The position numbers and the translations under genes are program-made. This document shows positions 9,326 to 18,786 of a DNA stretch of 64,000 nt, piece by piece. The notes beneath the pieces were generated by a model. That model was not told where the DNA came from, ran no database searches, and saw only the letters and a program-made list of their open reading frames with translations. The DNA is from Methylocella silvestris (GTDB lineage: Bacteria; Pseudomonadota; Alphaproteobacteria; Rhizobiales; Beijerinckiaceae). How positions within the stretch are numbered: the first letter of the stretch is position 1; the number at the start of each line of letters is the position of its first letter. The DNA lies in the NCBI RefSeq assembly GCF_002891535.1, contig NZ_PDZR01000001.1:310001-374000 (forward strand), written 5' to 3'.

Positions 9326-10378
9326 ATGCTGATGACAGGATCGCCGCTCCGGCGCTCCGGCGCCTCGCGGATCTTCGGCGTCGCTCTGGCGCTTGCCGTG
9401 GCCGCGGTTGGAGCCGCCTGGTTCTACTTCTGGAGCCTCGCCGCCAGCCAGACGGAGGCGGTGCTGACGTCATGGATCGCGCAGGAGGCGCAGGTCGGAC
9501 GCCAATGGAGCTGTCCCCAGCGCCGCATCGGCGGCTTTCCATTTTCCGTGGAAGTGAGCTGCCCGGCGCTCGGCTTTGAGGGAGCGATCCTTGACCGCAG
9601 CTTTTCGGGATCGGTCGGGAGTTTTCGCGCCGCCTCCGGCGTGTTCGACCCGCAGCGGGTTGAAATTCGAATTGAGCCGCCGTTCACTGCGCGCACGCAT
9701 GAGGGCGATCATTTTTCTCTGCAATGGCGACATCTGCAGCTTCAGATCGAGGGCGGCTCCGAGCAGGCGCCGCGGCTGACGCTCGATGGCGCTGGACTGG
9801 CGCTGACGGGGTCGACCGCGGCCGGAGCCCCCATCGAGGCGGCGGCGGAAACCGCGCAGGCGACGCTGGCGCCGACGCCGGGCGCGGAGGCGGCGCAGGA
9901 GGTCTCCATCACCCTCAAAGGGGTGACCGCGCCGCCGTTGAGCAATGCGTTCGCCTTGCGGGCGCCGCTTGACGCGACCGTCTCGGCGGTGGTCGTCGGG
10001 GCCGGTCTTGCCGGGTCGGGGGACCTTTTCGATCGCGTCGAGCGCTGGCGCGTCGAGGGCGGCAGGATCGACGTCAAATCGGCCCGCCTCGTCAGCGGGA
10101 CGGCGGAGCTCAAGGCGACAGGTAGCCTTTACATCGACGAAGGGCGGCGCCCGCGCGGGGAACTCGACGCGTCCTTGCGCGGGCTCGACCCGGTGCTGCG
10201 CCGGTTTGGCGTCAACCCCGGGCTGATCGCCGCCGGCTCGCTGCTGACGAGCCTCCTGAAAGGGCCGCCCGCCAAGGAGGAGGCGCCGCAGGCGATCCAT
10301 TTGCCCCTGCGCGTCGCTGATGGCTATGTGTCGATCGGGCCGATCCGTACGTCGTTGCGTCTGCCCGCGCTTTATTGA
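9326..10378 (+). CDS. DUF2125 domain protein
   Basis: A 350-residue protein with an N-terminal membrane anchor or signal (about residues 15-40, 'GVALALAVAAVGAAWFYFW') and a periplasmic domain with the typical DUF2125 opening 'GGFPFSVEVSCPALGFEG' and repeated beta-strand segments. These proteins are widespread in alphaproteobacteria; their function is unknown. The gene is divergent from chaC and ends before a strong convergent terminator. Confidence 0.82.
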   Translation: MLMTGSPLRRSGASRIFGVALALAVAAVGAAWFYFWSLAASQTEAVLTSWIAQEAQVGRQWSCPQRRIGGFPFSVEVSCPALGFEGAILDRSFSGSVGSFRAASGVFDPQRVEIRIEPPFTARTHEGDHFSLQWRHLQLQIEGGSEQAPRLTLDGAGLALTGSTAAGAPIEAAAETAQATLAPTPGAEAAQEVSITLKGVTAPPLSNAFALRAPLDATVSAVVVGAGLAGSGDLFDRVERWRVEGGRIDVKSARLVSGTAELKATGSLYIDEGRRPRGELDASLRGLDPVLRRFGVNPGLIAAGSLLTSLLKGPPAKEEAPQAIHLPLRVADGYVSIGPIRTSLRLPALY

Positions 10379-10480
10379 CTGCGCGACAACAGCCGCATGG
10401 GGTCTCCGGCGGACCCACAAAGGCGGCTCCGTCGAAGATCTAAATCCCTCGCTCTGCGGAGGTCAGGTTCACGAAAGCAA

Positions 10481-10512
10481 AAAAGATGATCCTTTTCATC
10501 GGATCATCTTTT
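10481..10512. terminator. Bidirectional intrinsic terminator between convergent genes
   Basis: A perfect 12-bp inverted repeat (AAAAGATGATCC at 10481-10492, GGATCATCTTTT at 10501-10512, 8-base loop) sits between the convergent DUF2125 and sugar-transferase genes. Arms starting with AAAA and ending in TTTT allow termination in both directions. Confidence 0.8.
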
Positions 10513-10564
10513 GCAAATCATTGGCTTCTTTGTGCCAAGAGGATCGTGGCGGCTGCGGACCCGT

Positions 10565-12031
10565 TCAATAGGCTCGGTTGCGCAGCACTTCAAAGCAGGT
10601 GCGCAACAAGATGTTGATGTCGAGCGCGATCGACCAATGGTTGACGTACCAGAGGTCGAGCTTGACGCGTTCGATCATCTGTTCCAGCTGGCCGGTTTCG
10701 CCGCGCAAGCCATTGCATTGCGCCCAGCCGGTGATCCCCGGCTTGACGTGATGGCGGAACGCATATTTTGCGATCAGCACCTTATATTCGTTGTCATGCG
10801 CAAGGGCGTGCGGGCGCGGGCCCACGAGCGACATATCGCCCTTCAGCACATTGAACAGCTGCGGCAGCTCATCCATGCTTGACTGCCGAAGAAACTGACC
10901 GACTCGCGTGACGCGGCGGTCGTTGCGCCTCGCCTGCACGATCTTGTCGCCGTCTTCCTGCACTGTCATCGAGCGGAATTTATAGATCTGAAACTGTCTG
11001 GCGTTGAAGCCGTTGCGGCGTTGCTTGAAAATGACGGGCCCTTTGCTGTCGAGCTTGATCAGAATGGCGATCATGACGAACAGCGGCGACAAGAGGACGA
11101 TGCCGATCGAGGAGCAGACGATGTCGAGCGTGCGCTTGATCCCCTGCTCGACGCGGGTCAACGGCGCCCGCTGGATCTCGAGGGTCAGGCCGGGCCCGCT
11201 GGTCGACAGCAGGCGGCGTCCGAGAACCGAACGGATCGTATAGTCGGGCAGAAGCTCCACGGGCAGCGGGGACGCGCGCAATCTTTCACGCACTGTTTCG
11301 AGCAGCGCGGCGTTGTTCCAGCGCAGGGCCACCACGAATTGATCGGCGTGACATTCGCGGGCTTCGTGCAAGGCGCGGTCGAGATCGACCAGAACGTCTT
11401 CCGCCGATGCGCCGCTTCCGCTCGCCAATGAGACGCGGGCGACTTCATTGAGGCCGAAATAGCGGAACAGGACAGCCGTGGAAAGCCGCAGCAGTTCGGA
11501 AGGCTCGCCAAGGGTGACGACCCGGCGGCCAGCAAGCCCGCCCCTCGCCATCAGCGACCGCGACGTTTTCTCGGCGAGCCAGCGCGCGACGAGAAGCAGC
11601 GAAATCTGCATAACGGCGGCTGCCGTTATGGCTCCGCGCGGCAGCACGGTCTCGCCGCGCAAGAAGACAAGAAAGATCGCCACAAACAACACCACGACCG
11701 CCCAGGTCATGAAGATGCGGCCCAAATATCGCGATGGCGCAAGAAGCACGGGCAGGCGGTAAAGGCCACGCGAACTCGCGACATAGGTGTAGAGCAATGC
11801 CTGAGACAGTCCGACGCCAAGACTTATTTCAATACGGGCGCTCTCCCCCGCCCAAATATACTCATAGAAAAGGACGCCTAATACGCTGGAAACGGTAATC
11901 AAGAATATATCAACGCAACCCGCAATCACCTCAATGTTCTTATAAGATACATAAAGTCTTGCCGGCGACGTGGCTACCACGTCCCCGTCAATCTCGGATT
12001 CAGCAATCTGGCTCAAGCGATTAAAGTACAT
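10565..12031 (-). CDS. Polyprenyl-phosphate sugar-1-phosphate transferase (exopolysaccharide initiation)
   Basis: A 488-residue membrane protein of the WbaP/WcaJ type. Four N-terminal hydrophobic segments (about residues 35-160) and a central soluble domain precede a fifth hydrophobic segment ('VCSSIGIVLLSPLFVMIAIL') and the catalytic bacterial sugar-transferase domain with 'KLDSKGPVIFKQRR', 'YKFRSM', 'SMDELPQLFNVLKGDMSLVG', 'GPRP' and 'KPGITGWAQ'. Such enzymes transfer a sugar phosphate, usually glucose- or galactose-1-phosphate, onto undecaprenyl phosphate to start exopolysaccharide synthesis. No other polysaccharide genes are adjacent, so the sugar cannot be inferred. Confidence 0.92.
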   Translation of the reverse strand: MYFNRLSQIAESEIDGDVVATSPARLYVSYKNIEVIAGCVDIFLITVSSVLGVLFYEYIWAGESARIEISLGVGLSQALLYTYVASSRGLYRLPVLLAPSRYLGRIFMTWAVVVLFVAIFLVFLRGETVLPRGAITAAAVMQISLLLVARWLAEKTSRSLMARGGLAGRRVVTLGEPSELLRLSTAVLFRYFGLNEVARVSLASGSGASAEDVLVDLDRALHEARECHADQFVVALRWNNAALLETVRERLRASPLPVELLPDYTIRSVLGRRLLSTSGPGLTLEIQRAPLTRVEQGIKRTLDIVCSSIGIVLLSPLFVMIAILIKLDSKGPVIFKQRRNGFNARQFQIYKFRSMTVQEDGDKIVQARRNDRRVTRVGQFLRQSSMDELPQLFNVLKGDMSLVGPRPHALAHDNEYKVLIAKYAFRHHVKPGITGWAQCNGLRGETGQLEQMIERVKLDLWYVNHWSIALDINILLRTCFEVLRNRAY

Positions 12032-12334
12032 TCCCAGACTCGCAATGTTCCGCTGGATTCTGTTAGCATTAGGCTACGGTAACCCCGAAAAATCAACCTA
12101 AAAGCCAGCCTTGGAGTGGTCATTCTGCCCGCTATGTGCGCGACAGCACGTCGTATTCACGAAAATATCACTCCATCAAGCGCGTTTGAACTATTTACGA
12201 ATGCGAGTATTCATCGTTCCTTCATTGAAGAACGTTAGCGGCCGCTGCAGTCCTTTCATTGTACATCTTAGGGTAGCAAGCGCGCCATCTTGGCAACGGC
12301 GCAGTTGCAGGATTCGTCCGCCGCGAAGCAATAT
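12032..12334. other. Intergenic region upstream of the sugar transferase
   Basis: A 303-base gap between thrS and the sugar-transferase gene, both on the minus strand. It is more AT-rich than its neighbours and presumably holds the sugar-transferase promoter. The only structure I see is a 10-bp palindrome AGCGGCCGCT (12236-12245). Confidence 0.4.
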
Positions 12335-14281
12335 TCATGCTGCGCTGCGAAGACGCCTGAGATCAGGCGGCGTTGCTTCGTCAGCGAGTCGCTCCAGCGC
12401 CGTCTCGAGACTCAAACTCGTCGTGTCTGAGGCGCCGAGCCGCCGGATCGATACAGTGCGCTCGAGCCCTTCCCGTTTTCCGACGACGATCAGCACCGGC
12501 GTTTTGGCGAGGGAATGCTCTCTGATCTTGTAGGAGATCTTCTCGTTGCGGAGATCCGCCTCGACGCGCAGGCCGCATTTGCGCGCCGCCGCCGCCACTT
12601 CCAGGGCGTAGTCGTCGGCGTCCTGAGTGATCGTCGCGACGATTGCCTGCACAGGCGCCAGCCACAAAGGCAGATTGCCGGAAAAATGCTCGATCAGAAT
12701 GCCGGTAAAGCGTTCGAGCGATCCGAAGATCGCGCGATGGACCATGACGGGCGTCTTCTTGTCGCTGTCGGCGTCGATGTAGAAGGCTCCGAAGCGGCCG
12801 GGCATATTGAAATCGACCTGCGTCGTGCCGCATTGCCATTCGCGGCCGATCGCGTCGCGCAGCGTATATTCCAGTTTTGGACCGTAAAACGCGCCCTCGC
12901 CGGGATTGACCCCGGTCTTCGCCCCGCCCGCAGCGAGCATGTCGACGACGCGGCCGAGTGCGGCCTCGGCCTTATCCCAGGCCTCTTCCGAGCCGACGCG
13001 TTTTTCGGGCCGGGTCGAAAGTTTGATGATGACGTCGTCGAAGCCGAAATCCTGATAAATGGACAAGATCAGCTCATTGACCTTGAGGCTCTCCGCCATG
13101 ATCTGATCTTCGGTGCAGAAGATATGCGCGTCGTCCTGCGTGAAGGCGCGCACCCGCATCACCCCATGCAGGGCTCCCGATGGCTCGTACCGATGCACGA
13201 CGCCGAACTCGCCGATCTTCAGCGGCAGGTCGCGATAGGATTTGAGGCCATTCTTGAAGATCTGCACATGGCCCGGACAGTTCATCGGCTTCAGCGCGAA
13301 GATCCGCTCGTCCTCGGTCTTGGTCAGGAACATGTGTTCGCGAAAGGTCTGCCAGTGGCCGGAAGTTTCCCACAGGGCGCGATCGAGCACCTGCGGGGTA
13401 TTCACCTCGACATAGCCGTCAGCCTCCATTCGCCGCCGCATATAGGCGATCAGCGTCTGGAACAGGGTCCAGCCCTTGGGGTGCCAGAAGATCGCGCCGG
13501 GTCCTTCTTCCTGAAAATGGAACAGATCCATTTCCCGCCCGAGCCGCCGGTGGTCGCGTTTTTCAGCTTCCTCGATCTGCCTTAGATAGGCGGCGAGCTC
13601 CTCGCGCGTAGCGAAGGCGGTCGCGTAGATGCGTTGCAGCATGGGACGGTTCGAATCGCCGCGCCAATAGGCGCCGGCGACCTTCATCAACTTAAATGCG
13701 TCGCCGATCTTGCCGGTCGAGGTCATGTGCGGGCCGCGGCAGAGGTCAAGCCAATCGCCTTGCCGGTAGATCTTCAGGTCCTCGTCGCCTGGAATGGAGT
13801 CGACGAGTTCAACCTTGAACGCCTCGCCGCGCGTCTCGAAGAAGGACCGCGCCTGATCGCGACTCCAAACCTCTTTTGTGAAGGGCCTGTCGCGAGCAAC
13901 GATTTCCGCCATTTTTTTCTCGATGGCGGCAAAATCGTCCGGCGTGAAGGGCTCATCGCGAAAGAAATCGTAGTAAAACCCGTTCTCGATGACGGGACCG
14001 ATCGTCACCTGCGTTCCCGGATAGAGCGTCTGCACGGCTTCGGCGAGAACATGCGCGGCGTCGTGGCGGATGAGTTCAAGCGCGCGCTTGTCCTCGCGGC
14101 CGATGAACTCCAGGCGTGCGCCCTGGGGGACCGGATCGGCGAGGTCGGCAAGGGCGCCGTCGACGATCATGGCGATGGAGCGTTTGGCGAGCGAGGGGGA
14201 AATGGTTTTGGCGATGTCAAACCCGCTTGCGCCGGCGGGAAATTGACGCGTGGCGCCATCGGGAAAAGTGACGTCGATCAT
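12335..14281 (-). CDS. thrS: Threonine--tRNA ligase
   Basis: A 648-residue protein with all ThrRS domains: an N-terminal TGS domain (residues 1-62), the editing domain with HDAAH (His73, His77) and '[10 protein letters not shown]' (Cys-x3-His), the class II catalytic core ('[17 protein letters not shown]' carrying the zinc cysteine, '[20 protein letters not shown]', '[10 protein letters not shown]') and a C-terminal anticodon-binding domain ('[20 protein letters not shown]'). A Shine-Dalgarno GAGGAG lies 8 bases before the ATG. It charges tRNA-Thr and hydrolyses Ser-tRNA-Thr. Nothing abnormal was seen. Confidence 0.98.
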   Translation of the reverse strand: MIDVTFPDGATRQFPAGASGFDIAKTISPSLAKRSIAMIVDGALADLADPVPQGARLEFIGREDKRALELIRHDAAHVLAEAVQTLYPGTQVTIGPVIENGFYYDFFRDEPFTPDDFAAIEKKMAEIVARDRPFTKEVWSRDQARSFFETRGEAFKVELVDSIPGDEDLKIYRQGDWLDLCRGPHMTSTGKIGDAFKLMKVAGAYWRGDSNRPMLQRIYATAFATREELAAYLRQIEEAEKRDHRRLGREMDLFHFQEEGPGAIFWHPKGWTLFQTLIAYMRRRMEADGYVEVNTPQVLDRALWETSGHWQTFREHMFLTKTEDERIFALKPMNCPGHVQIFKNGLKSYRDLPLKIGEFGVVHRYEPSGALHGVMRVRAFTQDDAHIFCTEDQIMAESLKVNELILSIYQDFGFDDVIIKLSTRPEKRVGSEEAWDKAEAALGRVVDMLAAGGAKTGVNPGEGAFYGPKLEYTLRDAIGREWQCGTTQVDFNMPGRFGAFYIDADSDKKTPVMVHRAIFGSLERFTGILIEHFSGNLPLWLAPVQAIVATITQDADDYALEVAAAARKCGLRVEADLRNEKISYKIREHSLAKTPVLIVVGKREGLERTVSIRRLGASDTTSLSLETALERLADEATPPDLRRLRSAA

Positions 14282-14968
14282 ATCGTGAACTCCTCGGCTC
14301 AGTCGCCGAAACCAATCGGCGTAAGCGAATGCGCAGTTTTAAAAAGGCGGGCGTCGGCGCGTGTCCTTCGCCGTTCGCCTTTTGGTCGAGTGGGAGCGAC
14401 CGCAGAGCGAACCCTTCCGGGCGGGCGCCCTCGTCCGGCGCTGGACATAGTCTGTTTGCCGGCGCGGCTCAAGCCCTGCGCGGGGCGGCGTCCAGCTGCT
14501 GTCGCTTTTTCACCACAGCTTCGCCATAATCAGCAGAGCGTCGCCTGGAAACGTCGCGACGTGATGACAAGCGGGCAGGATTATGCCACATTTTCGCCCT
14601 GAGTTAGCGGGAGGCGGCGGAGCGTTTTGCTTGACGCCTATGGCGAAGTATATTTGCTTACAGCCCGGCTAAACTAAACTTAATATACGTTAAGCGCCGG
14701 CAATATTATGGCTAGAATGTTAAATTCCCGTAATAACAATGCATGTGTGCGCTGCCGCACACCGCAATCCGCAGTCGGGTATTAAACCATTCTACAGAAA
14801 CAGAGAGTTAAAGACCGAACAGCTGCGCTTTGATTTTTAGCCACGGAGCTTTTTTTGGCTGAGTCGTTCGGCTTTTAGCTAAATCCTTTGGGCGCGCGAA
14901 GCGTCGATGGTCCAACGATCAATTCGTTTCCGCGCGTTCGCGCTTCCTTGCCAGCGTAGAATTAAATC
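14282..14968. other. Long divergent intergenic region (thrS / luxR-type gene)
   Basis: A 687-base gap between two divergent genes. The half next to thrS is GC-rich; from about 14620 it is AT-rich with low coding character and likely carries the promoter of the LuxR-type gene. I found no T-box-like leader, no long hairpin followed by a T-tract and no tRNA. A small unrecognised RNA cannot be excluded. Confidence 0.45.
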
Positions 14969-15658
14969 ATGACTCCCTTTGCAATGTACTTAGATGAAAT
15001 CAATCTGGAATGCGAGGAAAAGCGCGCCCACGCCGGCCTGACGCGGCGCGTCGCCGAGATTGGCCTCCTCTCGCATGCGCCGGTTGGGGATCTCAACACA
15101 ACCGATCCCTTGAATATTCTGTCGCTGCCGGCGCTTTTGCTTGATCTCGATGGCTGCGTCGTCGAGAGCAACGCTGCGGCAGGGGCGCTGTTCGACAATG
15201 ACATCAGGGTGCGCCAGCGCCGCCTTTTCATCCGAGATCCGGACGCCCGCAACAAGCTGCGCATCTATGTCGATCAATTCGAATATGCGACGCCGCGCTT
15301 TGCCCCGTCGATCGAGCCGATCATTGTGCCGCGGCAGGAGAAGCTGCCAGTCCTGGTCCGGATCTGGCCGATTGACAGCGGCGCGCGCTGGCCGTCGTCC
15401 GACGTACGGGCGCTTTTGACCTTGAATTCCCTTGGGCCTCGTCCCGGACCGCCAGCCGCCCTGCTCGCCAAGATCTTCTCGCTGACTCCGTCCGAAGCCA
15501 AGCTCGCGGCGATCATCGCGCGAGGCGTCGGCCCGGACACGGCGGCGATCGAGCTCAATATTTCGCGCGAAACCGCCCGCAACCAGTTGAAGTCGATCTT
15601 CGCCAAGACGGGAACCCACCGGCAAGGGGAACTGGTCGCGCTTCTGCTGCAAGTCTGA
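14969..15658 (+). CDS. LuxR-type HTH transcriptional regulator
   Basis: A 229-residue protein. The C-terminal 65 residues form a LuxR/FixJ helix-turn-helix ('FSLTPSEAKLAAIIARGVGP', 'AAIELNISRETARNQLKSIF', 'AKTGTHRQGELVALLLQV'). The N-terminal part contains a PAS-like segment ('PALLLDLDGCVVESNAAAGA') without a recognisable ligand motif. No autoinducer synthase or kinase gene is adjacent, so the signal is unknown. Confidence 0.8.
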   Translation: MTPFAMYLDEINLECEEKRAHAGLTRRVAEIGLLSHAPVGDLNTTDPLNILSLPALLLDLDGCVVESNAAAGALFDNDIRVRQRRLFIRDPDARNKLRIYVDQFEYATPRFAPSIEPIIVPRQEKLPVLVRIWPIDSGARWPSSDVRALLTLNSLGPRPGPPAALLAKIFSLTPSEAKLAAIIARGVGPDTAAIELNISRETARNQLKSIFAKTGTHRQGELVALLLQV

Positions 15659-15754
15659 CGCGGCCGCCGGCTTCGGGCCGAGCGTCGGAACGGGCGCGCC
15701 GACGCGGTTGACGCCGAGGATCGGCGCCATCGCGGCAAATCCCGCCCACGGGCG

Positions 15755-15786
15755 ATGCTCCAACTTGTTGATGTGGAGCGATTTCT
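15755..15786 (+). repeat. Dispersed intergenic repeat, copy A (core)
   Basis: This 32-base core differs at a single position from 33076-33107. It includes ATGCTCC...GTGGAGC-type half-palindromes and is followed here by a second inverted repeat (ATTCC at about 15799 and GGAAT at about 15812). Both copies are intergenic. They resemble the palindromic interspersed elements common in Hyphomicrobiales genomes. Confidence 0.6.
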
Positions 15787-15821
15787 GATCGACCAATGAT
15801 TCCATTCGGTCGGAATGCGTT

Positions 15822-16310
15822 CTAATCCGTCAAATCGGCGAGAATCGCCCGCCGCGCATTGGCCCCCTTCGCCAGCAGATGGACATGCCACTCGCGGGCG
15901 CCGAGACGCAACAGCGCCGCGACCGTCGCGCTTGCCCCGGCGAAGGCCCTGCTGCCAGGACAGCAGAGTTCGAAGGCGCCGAGTCTGCGGCGCTCGCCCG
16001 CAGCATTAAAGCCCATGGCGAGAACGACGGCGCTTTCGAACGGCGGAAGACCACCAAGATCGCCGCCGCCGAGGTCATCGGCGGCAGAAACGGGAAAGAC
16101 GGAGAAAATATAAGAGCGGCCGGAAGTGGCGCGCCATTTATGAAAGCGACCGGCGAGATCGCCCCCTGCAAGGCAATGCAGCGGCGTGTTTCGCAATGGC
16201 TGACGGCAATCGGAGCCGCCATTCTCGCCCCAATAGAGCGCAGGCGTTTCCGCGTGGGTCTGGCCTTTTTGCGAAAGACGAAGGACGACGCCCATCTGTT
16301 CCAACTCCAT
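15822..16310 (-). CDS. Conserved-looking protein of unknown function
   Basis: About 162 residues from the ATG at 16310; an ATG at 16295 has the better ribosome-binding site (GGAG, 9 bases upstream) and may be the true start, while a frame extending to 16409 is unlikely. Recognisable features are 'FHKWRATSGRSYIFSVFPVS' in the middle and 'LRLGAREWHVHLLAKGANAR' near the C terminus. I cannot assign a family. Its promoter side faces the region upstream of plsC's stop. Confidence 0.55.
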   Translation of the reverse strand: MELEQMGVVLRLSQKGQTHAETPALYWGENGGSDCRQPLRNTPLHCLAGGDLAGRFHKWRATSGRSYIFSVFPVSAADDLGGGDLGGLPPFESAVVLAMGFNAAGERRRLGAFELCCPGSRAFAGASATVAALLRLGAREWHVHLLAKGANARRAILADLTD

Positions 16311-16413
16311 CAAAAACGCCTGGAACAGACATAGAACAAACGGAGATTTTGTCAACCTTATGTGCAGATTTGTTCTTGATTTTGGCGTGAGACGCTTGAC
16401 GCCGCGCAAAAAT

Positions 16414-17166
16414 TCAAACGGTCGCCAGCTCCGAAGACAGGGACGGATTTGCGACGATCGCCTCGGCGATCAGTTCCTCCGTCGCCGCCTCGATACGGCT
16501 TTGCAGAAGGCGCATGAATTTATGCTTGTCGACGTCGGCGGCGATCGGCGGCAAGAACTGGATAACCACGCGCCCGCGACGCCGCAAGAAACCCTGACGT
16601 GGCCAGAACAGGCCGGAGTTGAGCGCGACCGGCACGCAGACCGCCCCCGTCGCGGCGCAAAGATGCGCGACGCCTGCCTTATAGTCCGGCGCGGCGCCGG
16701 GGAGCGTCCGCGTTCCTTCCGGAAAGATGAACACCTGGCGGCGCTCGTCGATCGCCACGCTCACCTGCCGCGTCAGCTCCGCCAGCGCCTGGCCGCGTCT
16801 CGCCCGTTCGATCCCGATCTGGCCGGCGCCTTTCAGGTACCAGCCGAAAAACGGAATCGCCATCAGTTCGCGCTTGAGGACGAAAGTAAAATCATCCATC
16901 TGCGTCGTTAGCGCGAAGGTCTCCAGCGCCGACTGATGCTTCGCCGCGATGATGCAGGCGCCGCGGGGTAAATTCTCCCGGCCGCGAAACTCCACTTTCA
17001 GACCGCAGATCTTGTCGAGCAGCCAGAGTGAATTGCGCGCCCACAGACGGGCAAGATCCTGCACGGCCCCGCGCTTCATCAAGAGAGTCGGCAATCCAGC
17101 GAAGGCCAGCACGGTGATGTTGACGTAAAACGCAACATTGAAAAGGATCGAGCGGATGACGGTCAT
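16414..17166 (-). CDS. plsC: 1-acyl-sn-glycerol-3-phosphate acyltransferase
   Basis: About 250 residues from the ATG at 17166 (a longer frame starts at 17238). After an N-terminal membrane segment the acyltransferase motifs are in order: 'AAKHQSALET' (motif I; glutamate in place of the usual aspartate of HX4D), 'GAGQIGIERARRG' (motif II), 'FIFPEGTRTLPG' (motif III) and 'CVPVALNSG' (motif IV). PlsC makes phosphatidic acid in membrane lipid synthesis. HX4E variants occur in related acyltransferases, so activity is expected. Confidence 0.9.
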   Translation of the reverse strand: MTVIRSILFNVAFYVNITVLAFAGLPTLLMKRGAVQDLARLWARNSLWLLDKICGLKVEFRGRENLPRGACIIAAKHQSALETFALTTQMDDFTFVLKRELMAIPFFGWYLKGAGQIGIERARRGQALAELTRQVSVAIDERRQVFIFPEGTRTLPGAAPDYKAGVAHLCAATGAVCVPVALNSGLFWPRQGFLRRRGRVVIQFLPPIAADVDKHKFMRLLQSRIEAATEELIAEAIVANPSLSSELATV

Positions 17167-17339
17167 GGCTTTTGTTGGGACGCGCTGTAAACGAGCCGCG
17201 CGCGATGCGATCCGCGGGAGGCGACGGTTTTGGGTCATATATAGGCGCGGGGCGCTATTCGAAAGCTGCGCCGCGCCAGATGGCTGTCATCGATGAAGTG
17301 GAGCCGGATCTCGCCCGCCAGGCTAAAAACCGCCTCGGT

Positions 17340-17603
17340 TCAGCTTTGTTTGCATTTCTGCCGGAACGCCTTGCGCTCCTTGCCGTGCAGCCCCTTGGCG
17401 TCGGCCTGAGTCGAACATTCCTTGGCTTTCGCTTTTTTGGCCTCGTCGGAGAGGCCGCTCGCCTTGCCCGTCGCGCCGGCAGCTGCGGCAGGCGCGGCGG
17501 CGGGACTTGCGGGCGCCGCCGTGGGCGTTTGCTGGGCGAAGCCAGCTGCGACGGACGACAGGATGAGCGAGCCGGCGAGCAGAGAAGAAAGCATGAGCTT
17601 CAT
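17340..17603 (-). CDS. PsiF-repeat small secreted protein
   Basis: An 87-residue protein with a signal peptide (cleavage near residue 23, after AGFA), a Pro/Ala linker and one PsiF repeat ('KAKECSTQADAKGLHGKERK', then 'AFRQKCKQS'). PsiF was named from a phosphate-starvation-inducible gene of E. coli; its molecular role is unknown. The two cysteines of the repeat may form a disulfide. Confidence 0.8.
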   Translation of the reverse strand: MKLMLSSLLAGSLILSSVAAGFAQQTPTAAPASPAAAPAAAAGATGKASGLSDEAKKAKAKECSTQADAKGLHGKERKAFRQKCKQS

Positions 17604-17727
17604 GGAAGCGCCTTTTCAGTTGAAACGATTCGCCCGCAGTCGAACAGGCGGGCCGCGACCTTAAGGTCGAACTGGCGGCAAATCAAAGGCCGGCGCGCTC
17701 CGCGCCGCGGCAGAGATTTTTGTCTTT

Positions 17728-17751
17728 ACATATAAAGATATCTGCATATAT
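17728..17751. promoter_or_regulatory. Palindromic operator candidate of the methionine-cycle operon
   Basis: A 24-bp imperfect palindrome centred between 17739 and 17740: left arm ACATATAAAGAT, right arm ATCTGCATATAT, with 9 of 12 positions matching as an inverted repeat. It lies directly before the first possible ATG of the ArsR-methyltransferase gene in an otherwise GC-rich region. AT-rich palindromes of this size are typical ArsR-family operators, so autoregulation is the likely role. Confidence 0.6.
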
Positions 17752-17769
17752 ATGTTGCTGCCCCTGAAG

Positions 17770-18786
17770 ATGGACGCCATGACCCAATCTCACGCTCCAT
17801 TCGACGTCGTTCTCAACGCTCTCGCCGCTGCAGGTGAAGCGACCCGCCTTCGCCTGCTCGCGCTCCTCGCCGAAGCCGAACTGACCGTCACCGAAATCGT
17901 CACCATTCTTGGCCAGTCGCAGCCGCGCGTCTCGCGCCATCTGCGCCTGCTCGCAGAAGCTGGCCTCGTCGAGCGCCATCGCGAGGGCTCCTGGGTCTTC
18001 TTTCTGATGAGCCAGCATGGGCCCGCTGCGGGCTTTGCGCGCGACATCGTCGCAAGGCTCAACGCGGAGGAGCCGCTCCTTGGCGCCGACAGGGCCCGCC
18101 TTGCCGAAGTGCGGCAGGCGCGCGCCGAGCAGGCGGCGCGCTATTTTGCCGCCCATGCGGCGAACTGGGACGAGCTTCGCGCGATGCATCTTCCCGAGGA
18201 GCGCGTCGAGGCGGCGATCGTCGACATCGTCGGCAAATCGCCGATCCATGCGCTGCTCGACCTTGGCGCCGGCACGGGGCGGATGCTTGAACTTCTCGCG
18301 CCGCTCGCCGCGCGCGCCGTCGGCGTCGATCAGTCGCCGCAGATGCTGGCTGTCGCACGCGCGCGCCTTGAGCGCGCAGGCCTGCGCAACACGCAATTGC
18401 GGCAGGGCGACATTTACGCGCTTCCGGTCGAACCCGACCATTACGATCTCGTCGTCATGCATCAGGTGCTGCATTATCTTGACGATCCGCTGCGCGCGAT
18501 CCGCGAGGCGACGCGGGCGCTGCGGCCGGGCGGACGGCTCCTCATCGTCGACTTCGCGCCGCATCAGGAGGAGCATCTGCGCGCCGCCCATGCGCATCGC
18601 CGTCTCGGTTTCGCCGGCGAGGAGGTCGCGGGCTTCATGCAGGCGTCCGGTCTCGACGTCGCGCTGCGCCGCGATCTCGCCCCAAATCGCAGCGAAGGCC
18701 GCAAGCTCACGGTGTCGATCTGGCTCGGACAAGACCGACGAATTATCTCCGATCAACTTCCTTTGACCGCGCGAGAAGTCGCATGA
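17770..18786 (+). CDS. ArsR-family regulator fused to a SAM-dependent methyltransferase
   Basis: About 338 residues from the ATG at 17770; ATGs at 17752 and 17779 are alternatives, the former abutting the operator palindrome. Residues 8-85 form an ArsR winged helix ('VTEIVTILGQSQPRVSRHLR', 'LVERHREGSWVFF'). Residues about 150-270 are a class I methyltransferase with motif I 'LLDLGAGTGRMLELL' and 'VGVDQSPQMLAVARARL'. Fusions of this kind often precede metF/metH in alphaproteobacteria. The domain could sense SAM or SAH and so couple repression of methionine synthesis to methylation status; this is inference. The stop overlaps metF by 4 bases (ATGA). Confidence 0.85.
   Translation: MDAMTQSHAPFDVVLNALAAAGEATRLRLLALLAEAELTVTEIVTILGQSQPRVSRHLRLLAEAGLVERHREGSWVFFLMSQHGPAAGFARDIVARLNAEEPLLGADRARLAEVRQARAEQAARYFAAHAANWDELRAMHLPEERVEAAIVDIVGKSPIHALLDLGAGTGRMLELLAPLAARAVGVDQSPQMLAVARARLERAGLRNTQLRQGDIYALPVEPDHYDLVVMHQVLHYLDDPLRAIREATRALRPGGRLLIVDFAPHQEEHLRAAHAHRRLGFAGEEVAGFMQASGLDVALRRDLAPNRSEGRKLTVSIWLGQDRRIISDQLPLTAREVA

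Noticed and set aside
17620-17790. SAM or SAH riboswitch upstream of the methionine operon
   Set aside because: The leader between the palindrome and the start is too short for an aptamer and shows no matching fold.
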